Assembly (NCBI RefSeq): GCF_000739655.1
Contig: NZ_BATR01000020.1
Coordinates: forward strand, 1-64,000
DNA length: 64,000 nucleotides
Source: Verrucomicrobium sp. BvORR106
GTDB taxonomy: Bacteria; Verrucomicrobiota; Verrucomicrobiia; Verrucomicrobiales; Verrucomicrobiaceae
Direction of reading: 5' to 3'
Positions 8,997 through 17,606 of this stretch are shown here, in pieces. The stretch's first letter is position 1; each line of letters begins with the position of its first letter. The notes below the pieces were generated by a model. The model ran no database searches, was not told the origin of the DNA, and saw only the letters and a program-made list of their open reading frames with translations. Position numbers and translations under genes: made by a program.

Positions 8997-10772
8997 TTAC
9001 CTTGAACCTGCGCCGGCTTCCTCTCCGGGCCTTGCCGATACGAACCCCACATTGACCACTTGGGCCTGCTGACACAGTTCCAGCGCCCGCGTCACATGCT
9101 TGTAGGCGGTATCCGGCGTGGCCTGCAGCTTCACCACCTGATCTCTCCCGTTGGCGGCCTGCTGTTTCAGCTTGGCCAGCAAAACCTCCTCCGTCACGTC
9201 CTGACCGTTGGCGGTGAAGGATCCGTCTGCCTGAATCCCCACCAAGAGATCGATCCGGTCCTTCTTGGCCGCCTTGCCACGCACGGCCTCACCATCAGCT
9301 GCGCCCTTCTTGCCCTCGGCGGTGCCTGCTTTTCCATCACGGTCGCCCTCTTTGCGCGGTTGGTCACCATCCTTGAGTCCGGCCTTTTTCATTTCGCCGT
9401 CACGGGGTCCCACCTTTTTGCCTTCACCGTCGCGCGCCCCTTGCTTGCCGCCTTCCCCATCGTGAGGCCCCTTCTTCACTCCGTCGCCATCGCGAACGCC
9501 TGCCTTCTTCACGCCATCGCCATCGCGCAGTCCCTGCTTGCCACCGTCACCGTCTCTTGGCCCCTTCTTCACGCCCTCGCCGTCGCGGGGTCCTTTGGGG
9601 ACACCCTCTCCGTCACGGACGGCTTCCTTGTTTCCTTTATCCCCTTCTTTGACTCCGCCTTCTCGCGGAGCACCATCCTCTTTGGCGGCCGGTTCCTTAG
9701 GGGCTTCGCCATCAGCCTGGGCGGTGGTGAAGGTCACCAGCGCCAGCAAGGGCACCAGGGCAAGGGCGGCGCGATGCCACCACGGAGAGGGAAGCGGAGA
9801 TGCGATCATAAGGATGCGTTTTTGGATCTCAGGTTGTCTTTTGCCGAAAGACATGAGCGCCGCCCCGGCGGTCGCAGGCAGGCGCACTGTGGCGAGGTGA
9901 TTCTCCAGCGTCTTGAGCAGGGCCATGCCATAGGACACCCGCTGCTCCCCGTTCATCGCTGCCAGCGCCACGCGGTCGCACTCCAGCTCCCGGTCCGCGC
10001 GCAAGCGTCGCAGCATCAGCCACACGAGCGGGTTGCACCAGTGCAGCGCCGCCACTGCCAGCCCCACCCAGCCCCACAGCACATCCTGCCGCTTTACATG
10101 GGCCAGCTCATGCAGGAACATGCCGCGGATCTCATCTTCCGTGTAGTTTCCTGCAAGCTGTGAAGGCACCAGGATGCAGGGCCGCACCCAGCCCCAGAGG
10201 GCCACCGTGGGCAGCCCGGGCACCTCAAGCAACGCCGGACGGCGCGCCACACCCAGTCGGCGAGCGGCCCAGTCCAGCATGGGTTCCAACTCCGGGTCAA
10301 CCGCCCGGCTCCGCAGGCGCACCAGACGCCACAACATGACATGCGAGAAGCCCGCCCAGGCAACCACACTCACCACCCCGGCAGCCCACAGGCCCGTCAA
10401 AATCGTAGCCGCAGTCGGCCAATGGCTGGCATCGCGCCCTTCCACCGGTGGTTGTATTGATGAAACAACCTGTCCTTCTGTTTCCTCTCTGAGAGATCGT
10501 GCCAGGGCATCCGGCCGCACCGGTTCCTGACTCACAGCCAACACCCGCGAACGCTCCAGCCAGCCGAGAGGGTGACTGGCCAGCGACGGCACCGCGGGCA
10601 ACAACAACCGCACGAGGAAGAGGGCGCCCAGCAGCAACCGCACGCGTGCCGGAAACCTCCCCCACCAGCCCAACGCCACCAGCAGGGCCAGCGCCGGCAG
10701 CATCACCAGAGAGGTATGCCCCGCCCAGGTCCCGGCCTTTTCCAGCATCGGAAGTATGAGATCTACATTCAT
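8997..10772 (-). CDS. BlaR1-like M56 metallopeptidase fused to a repeat linker and an ExbD/TolR-like domain
   Basis: A 591-residue membrane protein. Hydrophobic helices lie near residues 22-37, 44-62, 120-150, 232-252 and 335-350. The M56 zinc signature HELAH is at 221-225, with a downstream ExxxD (ELECD, 262-266), so the protease appears intact. After the last helix comes a charged linker (about 355-500) built from roughly ten copies of an RDGxGxKKG unit. The C-terminus (506-580: IDLLVGIQADGSF, VVKLQATPDTAYKHV, VVNVGFVSA) resembles the periplasmic domain of ExbD/TolR rather than a penicillin-binding sensor. Its start overlaps the repressor's stop by four bases (ATGA). It presumably senses an extracytoplasmic signal and cleaves the repressor. 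Confidence 0.82.
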   Translation of the reverse strand: MNVDLILPMLEKAGTWAGHTSLVMLPALALLVALGWWGRFPARVRLLLGALFLVRLLLPAVPSLASHPLGWLERSRVLAVSQEPVRPDALARSLREETEGQVVSSIQPPVEGRDASHWPTAATILTGLWAAGVVSVVAWAGFSHVMLWRLVRLRSRAVDPELEPMLDWAARRLGVARRPALLEVPGLPTVALWGWVRPCILVPSQLAGNYTEDEIRGMFLHELAHVKRQDVLWGWVGLAVAALHWCNPLVWLMLRRLRADRELECDRVALAAMNGEQRVSYGMALLKTLENHLATVRLPATAGAALMSFGKRQPEIQKRILMIASPLPSPWWHRAALALVPLLALVTFTTAQADGEAPKEPAAKEDGAPREGGVKEGDKGNKEAVRDGEGVPKGPRDGEGVKKGPRDGDGGKQGLRDGDGVKKAGVRDGDGVKKGPHDGEGGKQGARDGEGKKVGPRDGEMKKAGLKDGDQPRKEGDRDGKAGTAEGKKGAADGEAVRGKAAKKDRIDLLVGIQADGSFTANGQDVTEEVLLAKLKQQAANGRDQVVKLQATPDTAYKHVTRALELCQQAQVVNVGFVSARPGEEAGAGSR

Positions 10773-11224
10773 GACTGGCTCTCCGGTGCGGGTTTATTCT
10801 GCTGGCTCAGTTGCTTCTGTTGCAGTTCCAGGAGCTTGCGCATCTCCTCCAGCTCTGCGGGCGTGCACTCCTGCCGCTCCAGAAAACAGGCCAGCAAAGG
10901 AGCGAGCTTCCCGCCAAAGACACGGTCCACAAAGGTCCGGCTGGCCTCATGCATGCACCGGTCCTCCTCCACCCGGGGGAGGTACACGTACTCCCGCCCC
11001 TGCTGACGGAACCCCAAGGCTCCCTTCTGCACCAGCCGGTTGATCAAGGACTGCACCGTCTTCGGCTTCCACGCCTGCCGCCCTTCCAGAGCCTGCACCA
11101 CATCTTTGGCGGTCGCTTCCCCCAGTCTCCAGAACTCCGTCATCACCACCCACTCCGCATCGGAGATCGGCGGGATCGCTTCGTTGTCGTCGGCACTTCG
11201 GGGAGTGGGCTTGGCGGCAGGCAT
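10769..11224 (-). CDS. BlaI/MecI/CopY family transcriptional repressor
   Basis: A 151-residue winged-helix repressor. The pattern ISDAEWVVMTEFWRLGEATAKDV (about residues 20-42) and WKPKTVQSLINRLVQKGAL (about 52-70) is the family's DNA-binding domain; FRQQGREYVYLPRV is the wing and the C-terminal half is the dimerisation and protease-target region. It is the first gene of the minus-strand run and its stop overlaps the M56 sensor start. In the known Bla systems the sensor protease inactivates the repressor. Two near-palindromes directly upstream (11250-11265 and 11273-11288) are candidate operators, implying autoregulation of the whole downstream operon. Confidence 0.9.
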   Translation of the reverse strand: MPAAKPTPRSADDNEAIPPISDAEWVVMTEFWRLGEATAKDVVQALEGRQAWKPKTVQSLINRLVQKGALGFRQQGREYVYLPRVEEDRCMHEASRTFVDRVFGGKLAPLLACFLERQECTPAELEEMRKLLELQQKQLSQQNKPAPESQS

Positions 11225-11249
11225 GCGCTGAAAACGAATTTCGGGATTG

Positions 11250-11288
11250 GATTACACGCGTAATCGCAATTCGATCACAAGTGTAATC
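11250..11288. promoter_or_regulatory. Candidate paired BlaI operators
   Basis: GATTAC-acgc-GTAATC at 11250-11265 is a perfect 6-bp-arm dyad. GATCAC-aagt-GTAATC at 11273-11288 repeats it with one mismatch. Their centres are 23 bases apart, about two helical turns, and they lie 26-64 bases upstream of the repressor start, where autoregulated Bla-type repressors bind. The TAC/GTA core agrees with BlaI-type dyads. They also lie upstream of the divergent phosphatase-like gene, which might be co-regulated. Confidence 0.6.
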
Positions 11289-11362
11289 GATCGACAAGCA
11301 CGAAATTGAAGACTTCGAAAAAACTTTGCCGGGGGTTCTTGGCCGCCCACGGTGGAAAGGTC

Positions 11363-11932
11363 ATGATGCTTCCGCCCCCAAAACTTCGCGAACTGGCTGT
11401 CGCAAGCCAGAAGCGTGCTGAGATTCTCCTTCGTGAACAGCCGGGCCGCTGGCATGTGGTCAGCATTCGCGAGCCAGGAAATCCCGCGCCCGATCTGGCG
11501 GACGCCCTCAGCGTCCACGTCGCCACCTTCGAAGACGTGCTCACGCCGCAAGGCCAGCATGGCCATGGTCCCAGGGCGGCTCATCTGGAGAGCATTCTCC
11601 GCGCGGTCAAACCCCTGCGGCAGGCACCCGTCCTCATCCACTGCTGGGCGGGCCGCTCCCGCAGCACCGCAGTCGCCCTCACCCTCATCGTCCAAGAGCT
11701 CTGGGAAGCCGGGTTTGAGAGCCTTCCTCTGATCAAGGCCGCCATCGGCAAGTTGCTGGAGCTCAACCCACATGCCGTGCCCAATGCCCTCGTGTTGCGC
11801 CTCGGGCTGGATCTGATTCTCCCCCATCCTTTGCCCGCCACAATCACCCAAGCCCTCATGAACGATCCAAGGATCATCGCCAACCGCCAGGCGTTCCATG
11901 TGGAGGCCAATGAACCCGCCCCTGAAAACTGA
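11363..11932 (+). CDS. Protein tyrosine/dual-specificity phosphatase-like protein
   Basis: The 189-residue frame from ATG at 11363 is preceded by GGAAAGG (11354-11360); an upstream in-frame ATG at 11306 lacks such a site. The phosphatase loop HCWAGRSRS (residues 93-101) fits the C-x5-R signature, with nucleophile C94 and arginine R100. The upstream part contains D/H residues that could act as general acid. It resembles small bacterial tyrosine phosphatases, sometimes annotated as protein tyrosine phosphatase, often with unknown targets. It is divergent from the blaI operon and convergent with nothing; the next gene is on the same strand after about 120 bases. Confidence 0.75.
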   Translation: MMLPPPKLRELAVASQKRAEILLREQPGRWHVVSIREPGNPAPDLADALSVHVATFEDVLTPQGQHGHGPRAAHLESILRAVKPLRQAPVLIHCWAGRSRSTAVALTLIVQELWEAGFESLPLIKAAIGKLLELNPHAVPNALVLRLGLDLILPHPLPATITQALMNDPRIIANRQAFHVEANEPAPEN

Positions 11933-12051
11933 AAACTTGAAACGGAAAACTCCTCACCCCGCAAGAACTCCCATTGTCGCCAAGTTTGTCTTGTCCGGGC
12001 TTTGCCCATCCGTTCTGATCTGATGCGCTTCGCGCCGCTTTCCCTGTCTTC

Positions 12052-13305
12052 ATGAAACCATATCTCGCCCCCCTCTTCACGCTCTCCCTGGCTGCCGCCT
12101 CGGCTCTGGGTCAGTCCACCCCACCGCCCGCCGCCACCGGCAAGTGGGCCAAGCAGCAGCTCACCGATGTCTTCTGGGCGGAAGGTGTGGCCGTGGCTGA
12201 TGTCAACAAGGACGGCAAGGCCGACGTCCTCTACGGGCCCTACTGGTATGCAGGTCCGGAGTTCAAAACCAAGACCAAGATCTACTCCGATGCCGACCGG
12301 TTTAAGGTGAAAGCCGCCGATGGCTCCGAGACGGAGTTGGAAGGGTTCAAGGGTGCAAAGACCCAGGAGAATGGTTACAGCAACAACTTCCAGTCCTTTG
12401 CCCACGACGTGAACAACGACGGCTGGGCCGACTACGTGGTGGTCAGCTTCCCCGGCAAGGAAACCTTCTGGTTCGAGAACCCGAAGGGCGGCCAGGGCGA
12501 GTGGGCCAAACATGTGGTGTGGACCCCCACCGACAACGAAAGCCCCCTGCTCACGGACATCAATGGCGACGGTCTGCCGGATCTGCTCTGCATGAGCAAC
12601 GGCCACCTCGGCTTCGCCACCTACGATGCCAAGGCCCCCACCCAAACCTGGTCCTGGTACGGCGTCACGCCCCGCATGGCCTGGCAGAAGTACACCCACG
12701 GCATTGGCTATGGTGATGTGAACGGCGATGGAAAAGTGGACCTCCTGGAAGGCAGCGGCTGGTGGGAACAACCCGCCTCGCTGGAAGGCAAGCCCGCCTG
12801 GAAGAAACACGACGCCACCTTCGCCACCAAAGGCGGAGCGCAGATGTACGTGTACGACGTGAACGGCGACGGTCGCAACGACGTGATCAGCAGCCTCGCC
12901 GCCCACGAATACGGTCTCGCCTGGTTCGAGCAGAATGCCGACGGCACCTTCAAGCAGCACCTCATCGTCGGCACCCCTGCCGAAGCCGGCACCACCGGCC
13001 TCATCTTCTCCCAGCTTCACGCCATTGAGCTGGTGGACATGAACGGCGACGGCGTGAAGGACATCGTCACCGGCAAGCGCTTCTGGGCCCACGGTGCCAA
13101 GGGCGACCCCGAGCCCAATGCCCCCGCCGTCCTCTGGTGGTTCGAGCTCAAACGTGACGGTGGCAAGGTCACCTGGGAGCCTCACTTCATCGACGGCGAC
13201 TCCGGCGTGGGCACCCAGTTCACGGTGGCCGACGTCAACGGCGACGGCAAACCTGACGTGGTGGTGGGCAACAAGAAAGGCGCCTACGTCCACACTCAGA
13301 AGTAA
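12052..13305 (+). CDS. Secreted FG-GAP/VCBS repeat protein
   Basis: A 417-residue exported protein with a signal peptide (MKPYLAPLFTLSLAAASALGQ). It carries seven D-x-N-x-D-G-x-x-D motifs: ADVNKDGKAD, HDVNNDGWAD, TDINGDGLPD, GDVNGDGKVD, YDVNGDGRND, VDMNGDGVKD and ADVNGDGKPD. Such Ca2+-binding loops are typical of seven-bladed beta-propellers, so one full propeller is likely. No catalytic domain is recognised. In Verrucomicrobia these proteins are abundant and may bind carbohydrates or ligands in the periplasm or at the surface. A strong terminator follows at 13333-13370, so it is probably monocistronic. Confidence 0.85.
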   Translation: MKPYLAPLFTLSLAAASALGQSTPPPAATGKWAKQQLTDVFWAEGVAVADVNKDGKADVLYGPYWYAGPEFKTKTKIYSDADRFKVKAADGSETELEGFKGAKTQENGYSNNFQSFAHDVNNDGWADYVVVSFPGKETFWFENPKGGQGEWAKHVVWTPTDNESPLLTDINGDGLPDLLCMSNGHLGFATYDAKAPTQTWSWYGVTPRMAWQKYTHGIGYGDVNGDGKVDLLEGSGWWEQPASLEGKPAWKKHDATFATKGGAQMYVYDVNGDGRNDVISSLAAHEYGLAWFEQNADGTFKQHLIVGTPAEAGTTGLIFSQLHAIELVDMNGDGVKDIVTGKRFWAHGAKGDPEPNAPAVLWWFELKRDGGKVTWEPHFIDGDSGVGTQFTVADVNGDGKPDVVVGNKKGAYVHTQK

Positions 13306-13332
13306 GTTCGTTCACTCCTGAACCTCCCTCTC

Positions 13333-13370
13333 AAGCCCAGGGTCCGGCCTCATGCCGCCCTGGGCTTTTT
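13333..13370 (+). terminator. Rho-independent terminator
   Basis: AAGCCCAGGG at 13333-13342 pairs perfectly with CCCTGGGCTT at 13358-13367, and a T-run ends at 13370. It lies 28 bases after the FG-GAP gene stop, pointing in its direction, between two convergent genes. Confidence 0.85.
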
Positions 13371-13411
13371 CGTGCCCAGGACACTCCCAGTTCATGGAAG
13401 CTGTTCGCAGT

Positions 13412-15004
13412 TCAATCTTTAGATTGCTCAGTTTTGACCTCCACATAATCCCATACCCAGTCTCCTTCGTAGTCAGGCCCAGGCAGCTTGGTTCTCTCGG
13501 GATTCTTAGAAGCAAGCACGCGCTTGCCTCCATCATCCTCTTTGTCTGCCCCGGTCATCCAAAGTCGGTATCTGCCATCATCAGTACGCTGATAGTTGAC
13601 ATCACCATTTGTCATCGGATCCACCGCCGCCAACACCGGTCTACCATGCTCATCCGTGAGCTCCGTCAACTTCTCTGGGTACCTTCCATGAACCAGGTAA
13701 AATGCCTCTAGCGAGCAGGCAGCACGCATCATTTGCACCACCCCTTCAGCGTAGGCCGTACGTTGGACTATCTTTTCCATGACAGGGAAAATCACTCGGC
13801 TCGCGAAGAGTTCCGGATACAGCAATAGGCTGGACTTGGATTTTGCCATCAGGGCATTCACTTCTTCCTGGTGCATTTCCATCGTCGTGAAACCCTCATC
13901 CCGCAGAGGCTTGATGAAGTGGTTAAGGTAGATCATTGCCACCATGGCCGTGTTGGCATCATAGGCTCCGGTCGGGACCACTTTGACCAGCGGGTCTTTC
14001 CACCACTCTCTCGATTCCCCGACCGCCAACTCACCCAACGCCCTCTGCTCGGGATCATCCCGTATCCAACAGATGCTACTTACGCTGGTTGCCAGTTCGC
14101 CCCGAAAGGCCTGCAAGAGTGTCGTGCGGAGACTGATCTGGTCAAGCTTTCGACGAAGCCGGTGAAAGTCAGCCGCGGTTCCCGCTCTGGCACGGCAAAT
14201 TTCCCACATGGGTTGCGCCACGATACCCGTCTGCGTTACCGCAATCAGCGATCCGATAACCATGCTCTCTTTTTCCGTGGCCTGAGTGAGGTGCAATTGC
14301 AGCAGGATGGCATCCTGCGCTGCGCGAGCCTGCCCAGCCTGTAGCGCTGCGACAGCCCTGAGCGCAAGATAATTGCTCATCTCCTGGATGTGCTTGTAGT
14401 GAGGCACCTCAAGGCCGAACATATTCCCTTGCAGCTCGCGGGTCTTCAACGAAGGAATCCACATGGCATGAGGCCGATTCATGCCCGCCATCATTTCCTG
14501 AACCAATGGGTCCTGTTCGGAAGCGGACAATGCCGCAAGGATGTCGCTCGCCGCATCGCCTGAGTCAGCCGGCATCGTGAGGCTGCCTTCCTCTCTGAGC
14601 CATCTGGCCTGGGCAGCAAGGTCTACTGGCTTGCTCAATTGTGCCCAGAGATTCGTGGGGGGACGTTTCGTATATTTGCCTTCGGCAGGAGCCGGAATGG
14701 TTAACAATGCGAGTCGTTTTCGCACCCCGTCCCCCTCCGCTCCCGGCAACGTGATGTTCTTGAAAGCGGGCAAGCCACCCAGATTCTCACTGTCTGGCGG
14801 TGGCTCAGGCAGCAGGGATTTGAAATCCAGCGTCTCCCCTTCCTTGGCAATCTGCTGCTCCGCGTGGAGCAGCATCTGCCGGCCTTTCCAGTTCAGCAGC
14901 CAGTAAGTTCCAACCACCAACAACACACAGACAAGGGCAAGCCCCAGCACGATGCGAAACCAGAGCGGGCGGAAGAATCTCTTGAGGGCTTTCAGCAGGA
15001 TCAT
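13412..15004 (-). CDS. Membrane-anchored protein of unknown function (paralogue of the next upstream gene)
   Basis: A 530-residue protein with one N-terminal membrane helix (about residues 16-37) and a large extracytoplasmic part. I recognise no catalytic domain. It is clearly paralogous to the protein at 15100-16665: shared landmarks are the helix followed by a Gly/Trp region, LPEP near residue 70, FKNITL (82-87), the segment MMAGMNRPHAMWIP, SLEAFYLVHGRYPEKL near 435 and the terminal GDWVWDYVE. The late segment FYLVHGRYPE...LTDEHGRPV resembles the end of type II pseudopilin-like domains. The pair sits behind an ECF sigma gene, so stress-controlled expression is a fair guess. Confidence 0.7.
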   Translation of the reverse strand: MILLKALKRFFRPLWFRIVLGLALVCVLLVVGTYWLLNWKGRQMLLHAEQQIAKEGETLDFKSLLPEPPPDSENLGGLPAFKNITLPGAEGDGVRKRLALLTIPAPAEGKYTKRPPTNLWAQLSKPVDLAAQARWLREEGSLTMPADSGDAASDILAALSASEQDPLVQEMMAGMNRPHAMWIPSLKTRELQGNMFGLEVPHYKHIQEMSNYLALRAVAALQAGQARAAQDAILLQLHLTQATEKESMVIGSLIAVTQTGIVAQPMWEICRARAGTAADFHRLRRKLDQISLRTTLLQAFRGELATSVSSICWIRDDPEQRALGELAVGESREWWKDPLVKVVPTGAYDANTAMVAMIYLNHFIKPLRDEGFTTMEMHQEEVNALMAKSKSSLLLYPELFASRVIFPVMEKIVQRTAYAEGVVQMMRAACSLEAFYLVHGRYPEKLTELTDEHGRPVLAAVDPMTNGDVNYQRTDDGRYRLWMTGADKEDDGGKRVLASKNPERTKLPGPDYEGDWVWDYVEVKTEQSKD

Positions 15005-15099
15005 GTCGGGCGGGGATTCTCCGTCTTATACCCCGCCTTGATGACGGAGAAAACCCTGCACTGCACCCTTTTTTGACACGGAGACTCACCCAGCCGAGT

Positions 15100-16665
15100 T
15101 CACTTGCCACCCCTCTCCCACACCCAGTCCCCCTGATACTTCTCATCCGAGTACTTGGTGGACTCTGGATTCTTCGCATCCAACACACGCTTCCCTTCGT
15201 CATCCTTCCGGTCGACACCCGCGGTCCAGAGCCGGTACTGCCCATTCTCCAGCTTCTGGTAGCGGAGAGGCTGGCGGTTCAGAGGGTCCAGGGGAACCGC
15301 GTAACCTTCAGCCTTCAGTTCCTCCAGGTTCGTGGGATAACTCTGACTCTGCAGGAAGTGCGATTCCAGGGCGCAAGCCGCCTTCATCTGCATCACCAGA
15401 GTCTCTACATAAGCAGTCCGGATGATGACGCCCCGCAGGGCTGGTAGAGCCAGTTGCGCCAGAATGGTGTTGGGGTTCCACAGGTAATTGGCCCGGGCAT
15501 CCGTGAGCAGGGCTTCCAGCTCCGGCTGCCGGTCGATACAACTGGCCAGCCCCTCGTCGCGAAGGGGTTGGATGAAATATTTGATGTGCAGCGTGATCAG
15601 GTTGGCCAGGTTGGCGTCGAACCAGCCGTCCGGAATGAGCCGGACCGCCGGAGCCATGTCCTTCCCCCGCGAGTGCCCCAACAGGGCGATCATGATTTCT
15701 TCATCCTCCTGTCCCTTCAACGCTTGCACGGAGGTCACCGCCATGGTCATCTCCGCACGTTCCCCCACCAAGAGCGACTCGGACGGCTTCAACTTGCCCA
15801 ACGCACGCCCCAGACGCTGAAAGTCTTCCACCGTCCCCACCCGGGCCTCACACACCTCCCAGAGGGCCTGCGCCAGCATGGTCGTCTGAGCTATGCTCAC
15901 CAGGGTGCCAATCAAGATGGGATCCTGCTGGGTGGCTTCCGCCAGCCGGGTCAGAATCAAAAGCGATTCGTGAGCCACCTTGGCATCGCCCACTTGCGCC
16001 GCAGCCACCGCCCTCAGGGCAAACCAAGTGCCCATCTTGTTCAGCACGTCATAGTGGGGCACTTCCAGGGAGTACATCATGGCAGGGAAATCGCGTGTCT
16101 TCCAGGCAGGGGTCCACTGCGCCTCAGGACGGTCCAGCCCTTTTGCTATTTCCTGAACCATGGCGTCACGCACAGCCATCCACTTCAGGATGTCCCGGGC
16201 CGGGTCTCCAGAATCCTCCAGCAGGATCGGCTCCTTCACTTTCGCGTTCTTCATCCACGCCGTCCACGCGGCCAGATCCGTCTTCTGCCCCATGGTCAGG
16301 CCGTTTCCCAGCTTGGGCCGGGGTGGCCCTTCCGCGTCCGGCAGCGTGAGCACGCGCAGAGCCTGGCGCACGGCTTCCGCCTCCGCTGCTCCCGCCTGGC
16401 GGTTCCCGAGAGTCAGGTTCTTAAAGACGGGGAGCGCGCCAAAATTGCTTTCATCAGGCACGGGCTCTGGCACTACGGCACGATACTCCAGCGACTCTCC
16501 CGTCGCCGCCACCTCGGCCCGCACCTTCGCCCAGGAGCGGGCTCCAGCCCAGTTGTAGCATTGGTAGATCAGGACCAGCAGCGTGACCAGGGAGGCCACC
16601 AGCCAGGTCAGGGCGCGGAACCACCGGCGACGCCAGCAGGATTGGATAAAAGCAGGTACTTTCAT
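15100..16665 (-). CDS. Membrane-anchored protein of unknown function (paralogue of the downstream gene)
   Basis: A 521-residue protein with a membrane helix at about residues 17-38 and a long extracytoplasmic region. It shares with its neighbour at 13412-15004 the landmarks PEPVPDESNFGALPVFKNL, GLDRPEAQWTPAWK, the Ala-rich LRAVAAAQ region, SHFLQSQSYPTNL and the C-terminal GDWVWERG. No known enzyme motif is visible. Its start overlaps the stop of the preceding small membrane protein by four bases (ATGA), so it is translationally coupled to the sigma-factor operon. Tandem duplication within the operon is the simplest origin of the pair. Confidence 0.7.
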   Translation of the reverse strand: MKVPAFIQSCWRRRWFRALTWLVASLVTLLVLIYQCYNWAGARSWAKVRAEVAATGESLEYRAVVPEPVPDESNFGALPVFKNLTLGNRQAGAAEAEAVRQALRVLTLPDAEGPPRPKLGNGLTMGQKTDLAAWTAWMKNAKVKEPILLEDSGDPARDILKWMAVRDAMVQEIAKGLDRPEAQWTPAWKTRDFPAMMYSLEVPHYDVLNKMGTWFALRAVAAAQVGDAKVAHESLLILTRLAEATQQDPILIGTLVSIAQTTMLAQALWEVCEARVGTVEDFQRLGRALGKLKPSESLLVGERAEMTMAVTSVQALKGQEDEEIMIALLGHSRGKDMAPAVRLIPDGWFDANLANLITLHIKYFIQPLRDEGLASCIDRQPELEALLTDARANYLWNPNTILAQLALPALRGVIIRTAYVETLVMQMKAACALESHFLQSQSYPTNLEELKAEGYAVPLDPLNRQPLRYQKLENGQYRLWTAGVDRKDDEGKRVLDAKNPESTKYSDEKYQGDWVWERGGK

Positions 16666-17033
16666 GGAACTTCAACAGCTTGATTTTGTGAATTGATCGC
16701 CAGGAGAGCATCCAGAGCGGTGAGAGGCAGCTTTCCCCGGGAGGCATCTCCATCCGCATCACCCGGTTGGTTCAGCGTTGCGGCCATCGATGGTGCCACC
16801 TCATCGCGAGTCTCTGGTGTGGTCAGTTTGAGGACAAAAATCACGCACCAGGCCCCTCCCAGAGTCACCAGCAGCCAGCGAGGTCCCACCGCCTTTGTGG
16901 CCTGATCGCGCGACTCTGACGCCCGCGCCAGAATCTCCTGCTTCCAGGCAGGCGTGGGATCTTGCCGCTGCCCTCGTGCCGCCACCAGGCGGTCACGCAG
17001 CTCTTGTTCAAAGTCATCGTCGTGGTTCATCAC
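16662..17033 (-). CDS. Small single-pass membrane protein, candidate anti-sigma factor
   Basis: A 123-residue protein with a charged cytoplasmic N-terminus (EQELRDRLVAARG), one hydrophobic segment (about residues 52-69, RWLLVTLGGAWCVIFVL) and a short extracytoplasmic tail. It follows the ECF sigma gene after 12 bases and overlaps the next gene by four. That location and topology fit an anti-sigma or sigma-linked membrane protein, but no zinc-binding anti-sigma motif (HxxxCxxC) is present. Role is inferred from context only. Confidence 0.6.
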   Translation of the reverse strand: MMNHDDDFEQELRDRLVAARGQRQDPTPAWKQEILARASESRDQATKAVGPRWLLVTLGGAWCVIFVLKLTTPETRDEVAPSMAATLNQPGDADGDASRGKLPLTALDALLAINSQNQAVEVP

Positions 17034-17045
17034 TCAGAAAGGGTT

Positions 17046-17558
17046 TCAGGTTTCCTGCTTCAGCTCCTGATACAACGGCCGCAACAGGCTGCGGAGCTTG
17101 TCCACCGCATAGCGGTAGCGGCTTGCCGCCGTGTTCGCCGGGATGCGCTGGGTCTCCGCTATTTCCTCGAACGTCATCCCCTGCCACAGCTTCAGCTCTG
17201 TGACCGTGCGCTGGTCCTCCGGCAGGGATGCCAGGGCCTGTTCCAGCTGGCTCGCCAGCACCTTCGCGTCTGGATCCTCCGCCGCACTGAACATCGTCCC
17301 CACCTCGTCAGCAGACCGCAGTTCATAGTCCGCCCGCGTCTTCCTCCTCCGGAGCCAGTCCACCGCCAGATTGTGCCCCATGCGATAGATCCAGGCTTTT
17401 TCACTCTCAGCCAGCAACGCCTTCTCGCGGGCCAGCTTGATGAAGAGTTCCTGCAAGAGATCCCGTGCGTCCGCCTCGCACTTCACGATGGCGGCAAAGT
17501 AGCGGAACAGACCCGATGCATGAGCATCATAGAGGCGTTCCAGTTCTTCGTCTTTCAT
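17046..17558 (-). CDS. ECF-type RNA polymerase sigma factor
   Basis: A 170-residue sigma-70 family protein with region 2 (about residues 5-72; LYDAHASGLFRYF, ARDLLQELFIKL, AWIYRMGHNLAVDWLRRR) and region 4 (about 113-162; LPEDQRTVTELKLWQGMTFEEIAE, NTAASRYRYAVDKLRSLL). Regions 1 and 3 are absent, as in ECF factors. It would redirect RNA polymerase, most likely to its own operon, which continues with the small membrane protein and the two large paralogues. A long perfect hairpin lies just upstream (17607-17643). Confidence 0.9.
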   Translation of the reverse strand: MKDEELERLYDAHASGLFRYFAAIVKCEADARDLLQELFIKLAREKALLAESEKAWIYRMGHNLAVDWLRRRKTRADYELRSADEVGTMFSAAEDPDAKVLASQLEQALASLPEDQRTVTELKLWQGMTFEEIAETQRIPANTAASRYRYAVDKLRSLLRPLYQELKQET

Positions 17559-17606
17559 GGCGGTCGCAGCGGAGGGATCTCGATTTCCCCGCTACGACGC
17601 ACCCCA

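Noticed and set aside
11581..13293. 570-codon minus-strand frame opposite the phosphatase and FG-GAP genes
   Set aside because: The plus-strand genes have a signal peptide, repeats and catalytic motifs; this frame has none.
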